In this document: positions 49,288 to 62,481 of the stretch, piece after piece
How the letters are laid out: every line of letters starts with the position of its first letter
Position numbering within the stretch: the stretch's first letter is position 1
Assembly (NCBI RefSeq): GCF_002878395.1
Contig: NC_061114.1
Location: 141,490,422-141,554,421 of the forward strand
Direction: 5' to 3'
Origin: Capsicum annuum
Lineage: Eukaryota; Streptophyta; Magnoliopsida; Solanales; Solanaceae
DNA: 64,000 nucleotides
Position numbers and translations under genes: made by a program
The notes under the pieces: model-generated
The model's input: only the letters and a program-made list of their open reading frames with translations
Told to the model about the DNA's origin: nothing
Database searches by the model: none

Positions 49288-51125
49288 TGAAATGACTCAA
49301 ACTAGGGCCTAGTCATGTCGGGTACCTCAAGTCCAACTAGGACTGGAGACCACCCCCAATACCCAACCATAACTGCCTCTAACCTATGTTGAATGATTTT
49401 TAAACATATAATAAGATAAAATGATTAATACCTAATGGGACAATAATGGAGTCCATAACCATAACCAACAAACAATACAATCAAATATCCAACTAGTACC
49501 ATCCCCAATACCAATACCAATGCCAAGGTTGACACCAATACCGACACTACCCATGCCCAAAGTAGTCACCCAAAGCCTTTAATCAAAAATGAAGAACATC
49601 CAATCGGGATATTCCTCTGACCATAGCTAAAACCAAAATCCAAGAGCTAAACAAAAGTATGAAAATATGTCCATAGCATGAAATATAGACTTCCAGAGTA
49701 TGGAAGCTCATCACTTAAGTGTGACAGAATTGTTGTCCCCAAAACTAATTACTGAAAAAGAGGAGTAGTATGGCCAATTCCTGCATTATGTGGGGATATA
49801 ATGCTCAAAGATGGGTTTACGGGTGAATGCTAGCATGTACTCAGGAATAAGAATAAAATAATTTCATCATTCAAAACCAAAGTAAATAACCTTATGCAAT
49901 CACATGCATATATACATATATACATATGTACATAAATATTATGCAGGGAAAGGGAATCAGGTATAGCATGAATTTAAAACTTTAACCTGGGTGTGTCTCT
50001 TGACCATCCTAAAACAACCCATATGCTATATGGATCCAATGTTACCCCTAAAATGGGCCCCAATGTGTGTAGCCGCATGCACTGGAGATATCATAGGGGC
50101 CGGAGATTCCTGTGTACCCTTTGCCCTCTATGATAAATATATACAAGTATAACTTAGGGGATTCTTGTGTATCTTACAAGTATATGGTCCTCATGAATGA
50201 CCCTTATTTTGGTAAACATGAGTTTCAGTGTCGGTCTATTAGACTCATACCTTCACGGTTAGCTATCACAACTATTGCCTAATTAAAATATTTAACACAT
50301 ACTAAAACCACTAATTCCAGAGTTAATTACCAAGGAATTATGTAGAGGTATCATCATACTGACTATACTTGCCAGCTGTATCATTAGCCAATACCTAGGG
50401 GATTCCCACATACCCTACAGGATTTCTAATTAAATAAAAGCCATGGCCACCAAGGCCTTTTTAAATTATTTAATTTAATCAAATCACTTTAGGGTTCCAT
50501 TACCATATTATGTAATGCAAGGTTTTCAATAAAAGTCAAACTATGTGATAAAAACATTCTTATTGGCATTTTACCAAATATGTTGAGGGCATAAAGTTTC
50601 TAAAACCAAAAATGAAGAACCAATTAACCATTCCCATGAAACCAAATGTTCAAACCAACATTATAACATGAAAAATTATAAATAGAAAATGGGAAAACAT
50701 TATCCAACCAAGAATAACCAAAACCCCCAACATATATTTTAAAACCAACTCAAACCCCTAAAATGCCATGGAACCCATTATGTAAAACATGCTTTTAGTT
50801 AAACTAATAATGAGGGAGGAGTAACATACCTTAGAGACCAAAGAAGATAGAGATAAACCACCCTTGAGAGCCTTAATTAACAACCTTAAGAAGATAGAGA
50901 TAAACCACCCTTGAGAGCCTTAATTAACAACCTTAAGAAAACCCTAACCTCTTTTTAAACCAAGATCTTAAAAGAGATTTAAGAGTGTTTTTAGAGTGTT
51001 TGATTTAGGAATAGTAGGATAATGAATTCCAAAGAGTGTTTTAAGCCATTGGGTCAAAAAAGGTTAAGAGGAGAAATTTTCAGAATACCCCCAACTTAAA
51101 CTATAAAAATTCCCACAGGTGGGTA
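49288..51125 (-). repeat. E3 5' LTR, interrupted by E5
   Basis: The minus-strand end is GAGTCATTTCA at 49288. Colinear with the first 1.8 kb (from the left) of LTR copy Z. Cut at 51125 (AGGTGGGTA) by the start of E5, so its outer 400-500 bases are missing here. Contains a 47-base tandem duplication at 50841-50934. Confidence 0.8.
50841..50934 (+). repeat. 47-base tandem duplication
   Basis: Two identical head-to-tail units starting AAGAAGATAGAGATAAACCA at 50841 and 50888. The other E3 LTR copies have one unit. Confidence 0.85.
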
Positions 51126-52193
51126 TGTGAAATACCCTAGTTTTGACCCTTAGAAAATTTCTTGAGCTTGGATTCTAGACATTGTACGACTTGAGGGTAC
51201 TTGTTGTATGATGTGGGTATAGTTTAGGGTCCTCAGCTTGTATAATAATTAGTATGGTGGGTTGATTACTATCCAAGGTATGAGAAGGTATCATACTAGT
51301 TATATGTTAGGGTACGAGAAGTATAGCACCAAACTATATAATGTCCTATGTCTAGCCTAGATAATTCTATATAGGGTACGGTTTAAGGGTACCAATTGCA
51401 TGTTATGAATGTGATTTGGCCCTTGTGGTCGTATGTTAGACAGTGTTAGGGTCTAAGTTGCTGCCTAGGGTACGAGTGGTGGTTACTACTCATATGTTGT
51501 AGGTATGGATTAGGTGGTAAGGTTGTACCCTCCGGATTACCGTTTTTTAGCATTTTAATTGAGGACATTTTAGATATTTCCTATTCCAAAATCCTTAAGA
51601 TCCCACTTCTTAAAAAACATTGTAGCCTCTCATAACATACTTCAAAAGATCAAAACACTCCAAAAATTCTCTCTAAACACTCTCTTAAAGATTGGGCTAG
51701 GGTTTTTGCACCATGTTCATCTAGAGGCTCAAGAGGCAATTTGTTCCATGAATCTTCACGAATAAGGCATGTGACTATTCCCTCATTGTTACTTATCAAA
51801 TATCATGTGTTTTAACCATTGATTATGATTCATTAATGGTGGTTTTAAAAACTAATGTTGAGGGTCTTGTTGCATATTGTTGATTATTGTTTACTCTTGG
51901 TTTAAATTTTGTTTAATAATGTTTTATGGTTTGCACATGTGGGTGCTTGGTAATTGTGGTTTAACAATTGGGTCATAGTTATCCCTAGACTTGATGGTTT
52001 TTACCTTGGTTTTGGTTTTGACAATGGTAAGCCCTCAACATGTTTATGAAAATGTCGAAGAGAATAAACTAGTCACTAGCTAACTGGTGTTTTGAACTAA
52101 GGCATTAGACTAACAAATATGAATTGTTGGTAAATGGTTTTGTGAAGGACTTGTTGTCTATGTAATAATTTAAATGGTAGCCTTGGTGGTTTA
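51126..52193 (+). repeat. E5 5' LTR, part 1
   Basis: Starts TGTGAAATACCCTAG at the point where the E3 LTR stops. Continues at 55546 after the solo LTR. Related to family A (TACGAG-type motifs near 51266 and 51463). Ends with GTTTA, the solo LTR target site. Confidence 0.75.
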
Positions 52194-55100
52194 TGTAACG
52201 ACCCGAGATCTCATCCCGAGACGTCACACTGTGCTTATGGACTCGAAGGACCACAAGCTAACCCTTTACTAATATTTGTACCTGTACACTGCATAATATT
52301 TGAAATAAATACGAAAACTGGCTATAAGGTTCAACACATCTATGAATACTCAAAACTGAAAATCGAATACTAATACATCTGTATGAAAAGACTTTAAGCT
52401 TGCTGAACTATGGAGTTGATGGGATATGTCCCCAACTAACTCCGTTTACTGAAAATATAAACAAAGTCTGATGCCATAGTAGTAAATTGAGATTCGTCAT
52501 CAAAAAAAGAGGACTCACTACTATGACTACTGTTGCTGAATGGGACTGAACTGCTAAGGAAACTCTGGGTCCTGTGCCACTGAACCTATGGTGCCAAATA
52601 AAACACCATAGCGCATATGCATCAGTACAAGGATGTACTGAGTATGTTGATGAGGTAAGGCTAAATGCAAAGGATTATGTGTGCAGAATATCTAAAGTGA
52701 ATAATCATGAAAATGTCGCAATAGAACACATACATGAATACATAGACCATAATAACAATCATCACAACTCTAGATACTAAAACTCGGTTACCATTTTACC
52801 GCAGACTGAACTCACTACTGACACTGAGATACTGAATCACTAATTCATTTGATATTGATAACTGTGGATCTGGATTCAGTTATATCAAGGACTGAGTTAT
52901 GAGCTTTACTACTTTTCACTGACAGGATTTGAGATCAACCTCTCTAACGAATAATTTCAGAAACTATTATCAATGATAAGAAATATGAATATATTTGAAT
53001 CTGACAACAAGGATACTCAATAGAATTTAAGAATATGAACCAAGTCTATCTGGCGGCATATTTTTGAATATGATATCAAATAACTGTATAGAGACCAAGC
53101 CTATCTGATGGGATGGTCCATGAATTAATGGAGCTATCTAAGTTCCTCATAATAATAGATGACTGTATCTGACAATCCTGATTTCTGAAGATTGATATAG
53201 AAACTAAGACTGTAACTGAAACTATTGGAAGTAGTTACTTAACCGACATGCCCCAACCTACCATAGGGGGGTTCCAACCTGTAACTCCAGCTGAAGGGGT
53301 GTCAATACCATGCCATGGGTAAAAACCTCTCTCTGGTCAATCTTCTTTGATGGATAACCCTCAACAGGAAGTCGACCTAAGGCAATATAATAGTCAAATA
53401 CTCTTTATCTGGAGGTGAAAGCCCTTTCCTGATGGTGACTCCTATTTTCTGCACTGGCTTCGCAGTTCTGGAGGTCAAGGATTGCTACTAATGACTCTAG
53501 GCTCTCTCTCTAATGGGAGGGGCTGCCATTCCTTCCCTCGCTCGGTGATAGTTTCTACTCCTAATTGAAAGACTCTGATTACATTCTTAACTAAACACAA
53601 CTGAAATAAATCTTATACTAATCATGTTTCTCAAAAGATCTGACTGAGTTATGCTGAGATCACTTTGTTTTATATCTAATAGCATGCTATTAGATCACGA
53701 TATCTGACTGATGATAAAGAGCTTGAGTAGATTATTAGAATAGATTTTGAGATTAGAATTGAACACTTGAGTAATATTAGATCTGAGCTGATTTCAGGAT
53801 TGAGGCTAGATTAGTAGCGATATGGAGATTATAGAGATAACTGAGATTTACTGAGTTTTCTTAAGTTCTGCAATTGTCTGAGGATACAGATTTCTATAGT
53901 TCACTGAGTTCTGAGAATCATGGTTCAACTGGAATTATCGAGAAACAAACATGGGCTCTAGACAACAGCTAAATTGTCGGGTATAAATACCCCCAGAACT
54001 CGATAACATAAAATAAAGCATAGTCATTCCTCCATCATCACAACCATTCATCCATCCTCATCATCATAATTATTCATTCATCATCACAGTCATTCATTCA
54101 TTATCATTATCATTAAAGAATCTTCTCAAGCAATTAGGAATCATAACATACATTCATCCTCACAATCATTAAGACATGACATCAACAGTTTAAGTGTCAC
54201 AAACATCTATTCATCATCACAATCACAAGGGGTCACTTTAAACATTTTGGTACCATAATTATATAATAACGTAAGGGAAATGTGTTACTAGATCCTACTC
54301 CATTCAGCAAGGATTTTACCTCAATTATTTCATACCTATATCATTCTTGACATGTGTTTGGATATCACTTGATTTAGGAGCTACTCCACACTAACATGTC
54401 AGTACTTACTCGTCAAACACTTGGCATGTACTAAAGGCTTAGCATGTATCAAAGAGCACATGATTGGAGAATTTACTACTATCACATCTCTACTTATTCA
54501 CTAAGGTCCTTCAATAAAACACTAGACACGCACAGGTTCATACTTATTTGGGGATTTTCTACTATCATGGAATAATTCATTCACTTAGGTATTTTATCAA
54601 ACACTAGGCATGCATAAACTAACTCACAATTTGGGGTTTCATATCCTACATAATACAATGGCCCTTATGCATCACCTAAGCTCTTTATCAAACCTATGGG
54701 GGACATGATTCACTTATTCAGCCATTTCTACAACCAAATACCATGAACACATTACATAAATTCCACATACTAGGGTCGAAGCTCATAAATCTTGTACACA
54801 AACATGAATCAAAACTCAACATCACAAGGAACATCAATTTCAACTCATACAAATCATGGAATCTCGTAAATATAAAAATCTTGAAGTTCTAAAAAAGGGT
54901 ACTTGAGCTTCTTGGATGAAAGGGACCCAAGAATCGACATTTACATACCTTGGGGAAACTCTTTTCTTTAAAGCCTTTGGAAGATTTCTTGATTTTTTTG
55001 TTAAATAAGAAGGAGAGGATTTTGATTTTTGGAAACCCTAATTTTTCGAAGTGGAAGAGAAAATGAGGCTAAAAACCCTTGGCCTGGTATTTATAGAGGC

Positions 55101-55545
55101 TAGGAAAAAGGGGAAAAGACCAAAAAGCCCTCGGAATTCAGATGGAAAAATCCTTATTTTTCATGCTAGTACGATGCAACATAATCGTGTCAGTTCATTG
55201 TAAAAATGGATAATTGGGAAACTGCACGATGGCACGATGTGGTGGAATCGCGGAGGCTCACTGGATTTTGACGATTTCCATTTTGGCTGGTTCCGCGACG
55301 CGCTAAGGTGCCAGGTGGCACACTATCTCTCTAAAATGGCTCTAACTCTTCACCCGAGTGTCTAATTTGGGCGAATTTGGTATCGATGGAAAGCTAATTC
55401 AATGCTGTAGAAATTAGGAAAACTCCACAAGATTCAAAGTATTTCATACTTGGGAAGATATTTTTGAAACTCTTAGACTCGGGTTTCTGCTTTACTGAAT
55501 ACGCTCTAAGGCTCAGACTAGAAGGAGATTTTGTGGGGTGTTACA
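52194..55545 (-). mobile_element. Solo LTR, 3352 bases, with perfect target duplication
   Basis: The + strand starts TGTAACGACCC and ends GGGGTGTTACA; on the minus strand it is TGTAACACCCC...GGGTCGTTACA, a usual plant Ty3/gypsy LTR with TGTAAC/GTTACA termini. It is flanked on both sides by GTTTA (52189-52193, 55546-55550). No internal gag-pol, primer site or second LTR lies between, so it is the product of LTR-LTR recombination. Frames inside (52574-52780) look like chance. Confidence 0.88.
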
Positions 55546-56838
55546 GTTTATTTGGCTAAAAGAGCTTGATTATCTAAACATTAAATTGATTTATTTCTTT
55601 AATAGATAATGAGTTCAAGTTCCTAAACTTTGAATTGAATTAGTGTCTTTGTTAGACAATGGGTTTGATTTTCAAAGTCAAATGAATGATTAGTTGAATG
55701 ATAATGGTAGTGGCATATTGCATGCTTTCAAGTGGTGTTTGTATGACGATACCAATGAAGTGCCTTTGGTAAGTAATTGGCTTAGTGATTATTTATGTGA
55801 AATAAAGATTTTAAATTAGGATTTAAAGCGAAATGTGTTGTCGGGCCATAAAAGTTGAGTCCAAAAGACTAACACTGAAAACTATGCTAGCTGATACAGG
55901 TGTCTTTATGACCGATTGTTTGAGTTCATCATATGAATATATGAATGGGAGGTTCGAGGCCCCCATATTGCATGTATTGGTGCATAAGTCACCTTTATTA
56001 GCCCGGGAGGTTTGATTCCCCCATATAGGCGTATGTGTTATGGATATTCTCTCATTCATGCGGCTACACAGACTAGGGCCCGTCTAGCTAGGGGAGAGCT
56101 AGGCCTATATACCCTGTGGGTGCCTTGATATATGATGGTTATGCTACACAACCCAGGTTAATTATTTTAAAGTTTATGCTAATCTTGTTTCCTATCCCAG
56201 TATGGTATATATGTATATGTATGTATTACATTGGTTATATGCATTGGTTGATTAGTTTTGAACTGTTGGCATTATTTTATCCTAATCCTTGAGTGACATG
56301 CTAGCGCTCCAACCATTAACCATCCTCAGATGCTGTATCCCTATGTGATATAGGTGTTGGCTATACTATGACACCTCCTACTCATTAACTTAGATTCGGG
56401 GGAAGCTTATGTTGGCTTAAAGTAGTGAGCTTCCATACTCTAGAAGGCTCCATTTCTTGCTTTGATTTTTATTATGTTTTTATTGGTTTAGACTTGGATA
56501 TTGGTTTTGGTTATGGTTGGGAAAATGTCCCGATTTGTTTTAGAGGCTTTGTATGGACAAACTATGGACTTGGGAATGTTATAGAATGGATATGGATTTT
56601 GTTATTGCTTTGTGGTTGACAATTTTGTATTGGATGGTTTGACTTGTTTGGGTTGGTCATGGTCATGGAAAAATCCCAAAGTCTTTGGGTTGTAAATAAA
56701 TATATCTTGTTATATAGTTGAAACTTACCTGTCTCAGGGTATACATATTGTTAGGTTGGACTGGGTAGCGGGCTGATCTTTTGTCCTCGCTGAACTTGAG
56801 TTGAACATTACAACTTGGTCCTGGTTTGGGCTATGTTA
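55546..56838 (+). repeat. E5 5' LTR, part 2
   Basis: Resumes with GTTTATTTGGC and runs to GGGCTATGTTA just before the primer site. The two parts total about 2.36 kb, the size of the family A LTRs. The terminal base pair is decayed from CA. Confidence 0.75.
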
Positions 56839-56841
56839 AGT

Positions 56842-56854
56842 TGGTATCAGAGCC
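56842..56854 (+). other. E5 primer binding site (initiator Met tRNA)
   Basis: TGGTATCAGAGCC, a perfect plant initiator-Met type site, three bases after the LTR end. Confidence 0.85.
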
Positions 56855-57012
56855 CTAGGTTCATGGTCAGCCGAGTGTCCACAAAGCCGTGTCAAGTGGA
56901 GTCTCTTTTATTGATATGTAGCATACCACACTTATAAGAGAGAGGCTATAAAACATTTAGAAATTTTTCATTTTCTTGATGTCTTACTTTGAGCTATAGA
57001 ATCTAAGGTCGT
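56855..57012 (+). other. E5 leader, truncated
   Basis: Matches in style the E3 leader (GGTTCATGGTCA, GTGGAGTCTCTTTTA, TAAGAGAGAGGCTA). Breaks at 57012 where a minus-strand LTR begins. E5 gag-pol is not present in the window. Confidence 0.6.
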
Positions 57013-57376
57013 TGACACGAAACAAACTGGGTCTTTCTCATAATGAGCATCCCAAGTCCAACCAGGACTGGGGACCACCACCGATACCCAACCCAACCGC
57101 TAATGCATACCTTAAGTCGGATGGATTCAAATCATATAACAAGATAGAGTTATGTACAACTCTAGACTTTAGGATAGGTCTGTAACTGTGACCAACCCAA
57201 GCAAGTCCAACTAATCAATACCCTACCAATAACTATACCAGAACCAAAAAAATAACCATGTATGAGTCCATAACATAATAGGATGGAATAATCATAAATA
57301 TAGTTAACCGGTATCAGCTGTAATACAAATACCAATGCCAAGGATGACACCACTGTTGATACCGCCTATACCAATT
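57013..57376 (-). repeat. Minus-strand family A LTR 3' fragment
   Basis: The + strand begins TGACACGAAACAAACTGGG, matching the terminal part of the E3 LTR (TGAAATGACTCAAACTAGGG at 49288), and contains AAGTCCAACCAGGACTGGGG. Cut at about 57376 and joined to a + strand LTR fragment. Confidence 0.65.
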
Positions 57377-58860
57377 ATGCTTTAATTATACTTCTATATG
57401 CATTAATGGTGGTTTTGGATAATTGGTTGCATGGGAATGGTTATTTTATAATGGACTTTGGTTTTGGAAATACTATGCCCCCAATGTGTTTGATAAAATG
57501 CCTATTACAATGCTTTCACTATAATATTAGTTTTTCAGTGGAACTTATGTATGGTTTAAACTTGGTAATGGAACCTTAAATGATATGAATGGTTTAAATA
57601 GTTTTATATGGATTGGAAAGGCCTTGGTGGCCATGGTTTTAGTTTAATTGGATATCATGAGGGGCAGAGGGGAAAGCCCCAAAATATTGTCTAATGGCAA
57701 TACTTGCAAGTTATAGTCGGTATGACAATACCACTACTAATGGCCTTAGTTAATAATAAATGGATAAAAGTTTGGTTGTTTGGTAATGTTTTTTATTGGT
57801 CTTAAAGAGGGATGTGTAGCGAAGTCTTGAAAGGTGGAGGTCCCGGCGAACCTAAACTGGAAACTCATATTTGTCAATATGATATTGGTCCTAGCGACCT
57901 TGTGTATGATGTCACAGTTTATATTTACTAGTCATCCCAGGTTATTTTCTTTGGTCGTGTAACTTCACATAATAGGTCCCTTTCAGTAGGGAAAGCAGAA
58001 CCTATATAGTCCGTGGGTGGTTTAGGATGACTAAGCTACACAACCCAGTGAAAGTTTTTAAATGGCATACTAAACTCGGTTTCATTTCCCGACATGGTTA
58101 TATATATATGTATGGTTTGTATGCATTCAAATGGTTTTACTTGGTCTTATAATTAGAATTATTTTATCCTTATCGTTAGTTCATGCTAGCGTTCACCCGC
58201 TAACACATCTTTGGGCGGATGTATCCTCACGCGATGCAGGAACCAACTATTTTACTCCTCTTTCTTAGTATTCAGACATTGGTGGGTCATCTTTCTATTG
58301 AAGTGGTGAGCTTCCATCTCTTTGGAAGGATTCATTTCGTGGATGTTATTTCATATTCTTGATTATTTATAGATATTGGTTCTGGCTATGGTTGGGGCAT
58401 ATCTTGATCGGATATTTGTATTCTTTTAGTTTAAGGCTTTTCAGGAACTATTATGGGTTAGAATGGGTGGGACTGGTATTTGTGTTATACTTAGCATTGG
58501 TATTGGTATTGGGGATGATACCGGTTAACAATATTGTTGGTTGTTCCATCCTTTTCTATCATAAGATTATATATTTCATTATTAATGGAACTTATTTGGT
58601 TATGGTTGGATTTATTGTTTTGGTTTGGCGTTGGTATGTTTGGACTGTTGGTATGGGATAGTTGGACTCGGTTGGGTCGGTCACGATTGTGATCCTATCC
58701 CAGAGTCTTCATGTGAGCTGTTACACTATCTTGTTGTATGCTTGAAATTTAACCAACTCAGGGCAAGCATTTGGATATTAGGTTGGGTAGCGGGGGTGGT
58801 CTCCAGTACTGGCCGGACTTGGGGCGTCCATTACACAAGGCCCCGGGTCGGGTCATTTCA
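57377..58860 (+). repeat. Family A LTR 3' part (second copy of 7066-8563)
   Basis: Aligns with 7066-8563 from TTTAATTAT(A/G)CTTCTATATGC to the GGGTCGGGTCATTTCA end. The 5' part is missing at the junction. The start of the 5-kb direct repeat. Confidence 0.8.
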
Positions 58861-59566
58861 TAGCCTTTCCTTGATTTCCTCAATTCACATGGCTAACACA
58901 TACTGGGGATCTTTTAGTATGGAGAACTAAACCCATAAAGCCCGTGGGTGCCTTTAGGACAGAGCGAGCTATATAATTTAGGTTAAAACGTTTAAACTTT
59001 CATGTTCATGACCCTTGTTCCTTTACCGACATCCTATATATGTTTTTCCTGTGATTTTTTTCTAGTTTTGGTATATGACATTCTTTTACTCCTTTTCTCT
59101 AAGTTACATGCTAGTGTTCACCCCACTGACCGTCCCTAGATGCTGTATCATTTCATGAACTAGAGTCTGAGGTTTTTGCTGTTGCTCTTGTGCAGCGTTA
59201 GGTAATTTGGTACTCCTGTGGATCTACTATGAAGGGGTTATCCTCCATTTTTCGGAAGTCCCAGTCATTTCACTTGTTTCCTTTATTTAATGGCATTTCT
59301 TTTGGATTCCTTTTTGTCTTAGTCAAGGGCATGTTCTGACTTAGTTAGTATTTTTGTTTTTAGAGGCTTTTATAGACAAGTGTGGGTTGTTTGCTTGTTT
59401 TGACACTTAGTTTTCATTTATTTTATCTGCTATTTTCTCATCATATTTGGTTGACTTTCATTGTATTCTTTTATTGTGTTCTGGATTTAAGGCTAAGGGG
59501 GTGGTCTCCGACCTATGGTGGGCTTGATATACCGATCACGACTAGGCCGTGGTTTGGGTCGTGACA
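58861..59566 (+). repeat. LTR remnant (second copy of 8564-9283)
   Basis: Colinear with 8564-9283, ending TTGGGTCGTGACA. The same junctions are found on both sides. Confidence 0.7.
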
Positions 59567-60990
59567 AGATAGGAGCTGATGTGAATAAATCCTTCAGCTT
59601 TTGGAAGCTTGCCTCACAAGCTTCATACCACTGAAAGAAAATCTTTTTCTAAGTCAAATTGGTCAATTGAGCATCAATATATGAAAAACCCTCAACCAAG
59701 TGTCAATAGTAACCTGCTAAACCAACAAAACTCCGAATCTCATTAGGAGAGTAGGCCTAGACCAATCATGATTCACTGCAATCTTGTCCGAATCGACCAT
59801 AATTCCATCCTTGGTCACCACATGACCTAAGAAAGAAACAGACTCCAACCAAAACCCACACTTGGAGAACGTACCATACAACTTTTATTCCCTCAATGCT
59901 CCTTATGATTTCCCTCACTATTGGAATAAACTAAGTATCATCTAAAGATACAATGACAATAGAGTTGAGATACAGTCAAAATTCCTGATTCATCAACTCC
60001 AAGAATGCAGATGGGGCATTAGTTAACTCAAAGGACATGACCAAGAACTCATAGTGACCGTATTGTGTTCGAAAATCTATCTTCAGAATATCCAAAGCTC
60101 TAATCCTTAACTTGTGATACCCGAATCACAAATCAATCTTCTAAAACACCAAAGCACCCTAAAGTTGATTGAACAAATCTTTAGTTCGAGAAAGAGGATA
60201 CTTATTCTTTACTATCACCTTGTTAAAATGTCGATAACTAATACACATATGCACAGGCCTATCCTTTTTATTCACAAACAAGAAAAACATACCCAAAGGT
60301 CATACACTAGATCAGATAAATCCCTTATCCAACTACTCCTGCAACTGATCCTTTAATTTCTTCAGCTCTACTAAGGTTATCTTTTAAGGAGGAATAAAAA
60401 TAAGCTTGTTGCCCGAACAACATCAATGGAAAAGTTAATATCACGATTCGGAGGCATACCAGGAAAATTTGTACGAAACATATCCATGAACTCATGTACA
60501 ATACAAATAGAATCTAGATGAGGCAATGATGAAACAATGGTATCACACATATAGACCAAATAAGATAAACATCCCCTCTCGACCAAGTGATGCGCCTAAA
60601 GGAAAGATATAACTCTGTTGTGAACCGAATGAAGTGCACCATTCCAAGGTATCCTTGGAACACTCGGTGAATATAAGGTCACTATCTTAGCATAACAGAC
60701 TAGGACAATATGATAAGGAGCTAAACAATCCTTACTCAAGATGACATCAAAATCTATCTTATCTAGGTTAATCAGATCTGTCAGTCTCACACCCAACACA
60801 GGTCACTACATAAGATTAGTACACCCGATCCACTACTAAAGAGTCTCCTACAGGGGTAGATACACGGATAGTCATAGAAAGAGGATCACTAGAAGAATCA
60901 AAATCCAAACAAAAATATGGAGACACATAGGAAAAATTCATCCCTGAATCAAATAACATTGATGTATATCTAAAACAAACAAGGATGATA
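59567..60990 (-). pseudogene. E4 copy 2: protease-reverse transcriptase, decayed
   Basis: Matches 9284-10720, including the same truncation point (AGATAGGAGCTGATGT). The protease keeps LFDSGMNFSYVSPYF near 60910-60960. The RT is degraded: the catalytic stretch near 59935-59965 is altered (stop-containing), and NRDINFSIDVV lies in 60377-60586. A spacer frame is at 60596-60799. Confidence 0.82.
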
Positions 60991-62481
60991 CCTATGATAA
61001 CAGTGTCGAAAGACTTTTCCTCTAGTATGGCGGGTATAGCACAGCACTGTCCACATCCACTATCTGATCGAGTAGCCCTAAAACCACCACTATGGGAACC
61101 ACTGCCTCTATGTAACGCACCACTAGTAGAACTTCAACCTCTTACTGTCGATATAGTAGTAGGCCTACAAACATGATGGGGGCTGTCCTTGGCCAAATGG
61201 ACAACCTCATCACATAGAAAGAAAACCATATAACCTGATGCAATAGTGGGAGATAGGTTGAGTTAGAATGACCACCCGAAGATGCTGAATTAGAAGAACC
61301 ACTACCTAAACCCTTCAAGTATTCTTGGATTATTCTATAATGATATGCATGAAAACCTATAGAATCTCTGCATCAATGAGTATGATCTTTGAGCTCACCC
61401 TGATGGCACCTCTTCTTAGAGCCTCCCTGAGGTGCTCTAAGAATACACTCAATCATCTTAAAATCATCCACTATACTCTGACACAGCCATCTGTGTAGTA
61501 GCTAGCTTAAGCAAAACATCCAACCCTTTCACGAACTTTTGAATCTTCTTAGACTTGGTGGCAATACTGGCATAAAAAGATCCAGACAAGGCATAAAAAT
61601 GTGTCTCACCCTTTACAATGGTCATAGAGCTTGTTCCAAATCATCAAACTAATGTCTAGATCTGATCCCTCAAAATATAAGGCATAAACCTATCCAAAAA
61701 GGCCTTAGTAAAAAAATCCCAAGTCATCTCTAGAGAACCAAGAGGTCTGCAACTAACAATGACCTCCACTAATCCTTGTCTACATCTTTTAGCTGGCAAG
61801 TAGTGTAAGAAACCCCATGCGAGCCATGAAAACCAAGGTTATAAAATTCTCATGACAATCAATCAAGAACTCATAGGCATCCTTGACTACAACACCACTG
61901 AACCTGGGTAGACCCAAATGAGTTAATTTGTAAAACTCTTCTGATCCTTATAAGACATAACTATACTCACAATAATAGGAGACATAATGAATTTGGTTGA
62001 TTGAGATCCCACCGTTGGGGGTAACAAAGATGATGGCTAAACTCCTAATATCGGAATAATATACTCAGATATTGGTACAAAAGGAGAAACTCTCAAAGTC
62101 TATAGAGTACAATAAACAAATGTTTGTATGATTGGAGGATCCACACTTGAAATTGAAGGAACGCCATAGGTAGGCTCTAGCATAGAGGGAGGTATAATAT
62201 TTAAATCTGGAGGAACGCTAAGTGCACTCAAAGAAACAACCTCCAAATGGTTCATCAAACAAATCAATAACCTCTCTAAGACCAGGGTAAAATAACTTTG
62301 TGGAACCTGAGTAGGCCCTATATCTCTAGTATGCTCAACCTGAGGCTTAGGGGAGAGCCCTTTAGTACTACCTCTGGATGGGGCAGATCCTCATGCCCAT
62401 ACTCTACCTCTATCCCATCTGCGACCATAACTCACAATATCTAGTCCTCACCATCTGTGGAAAAAAAGTAACATATATTTT
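60991..62481 (-). pseudogene. E4 copy 2: gag, decayed and truncated
   Basis: Colinear with 10721-12155 apart from indels: it keeps stretches missing from copy 1 (near 61985-62030 and 62275-62325) and lacks about 57 bases near 62432. It ends at 62481 inside gag; primer site and LTR are not present. Confidence 0.65.
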
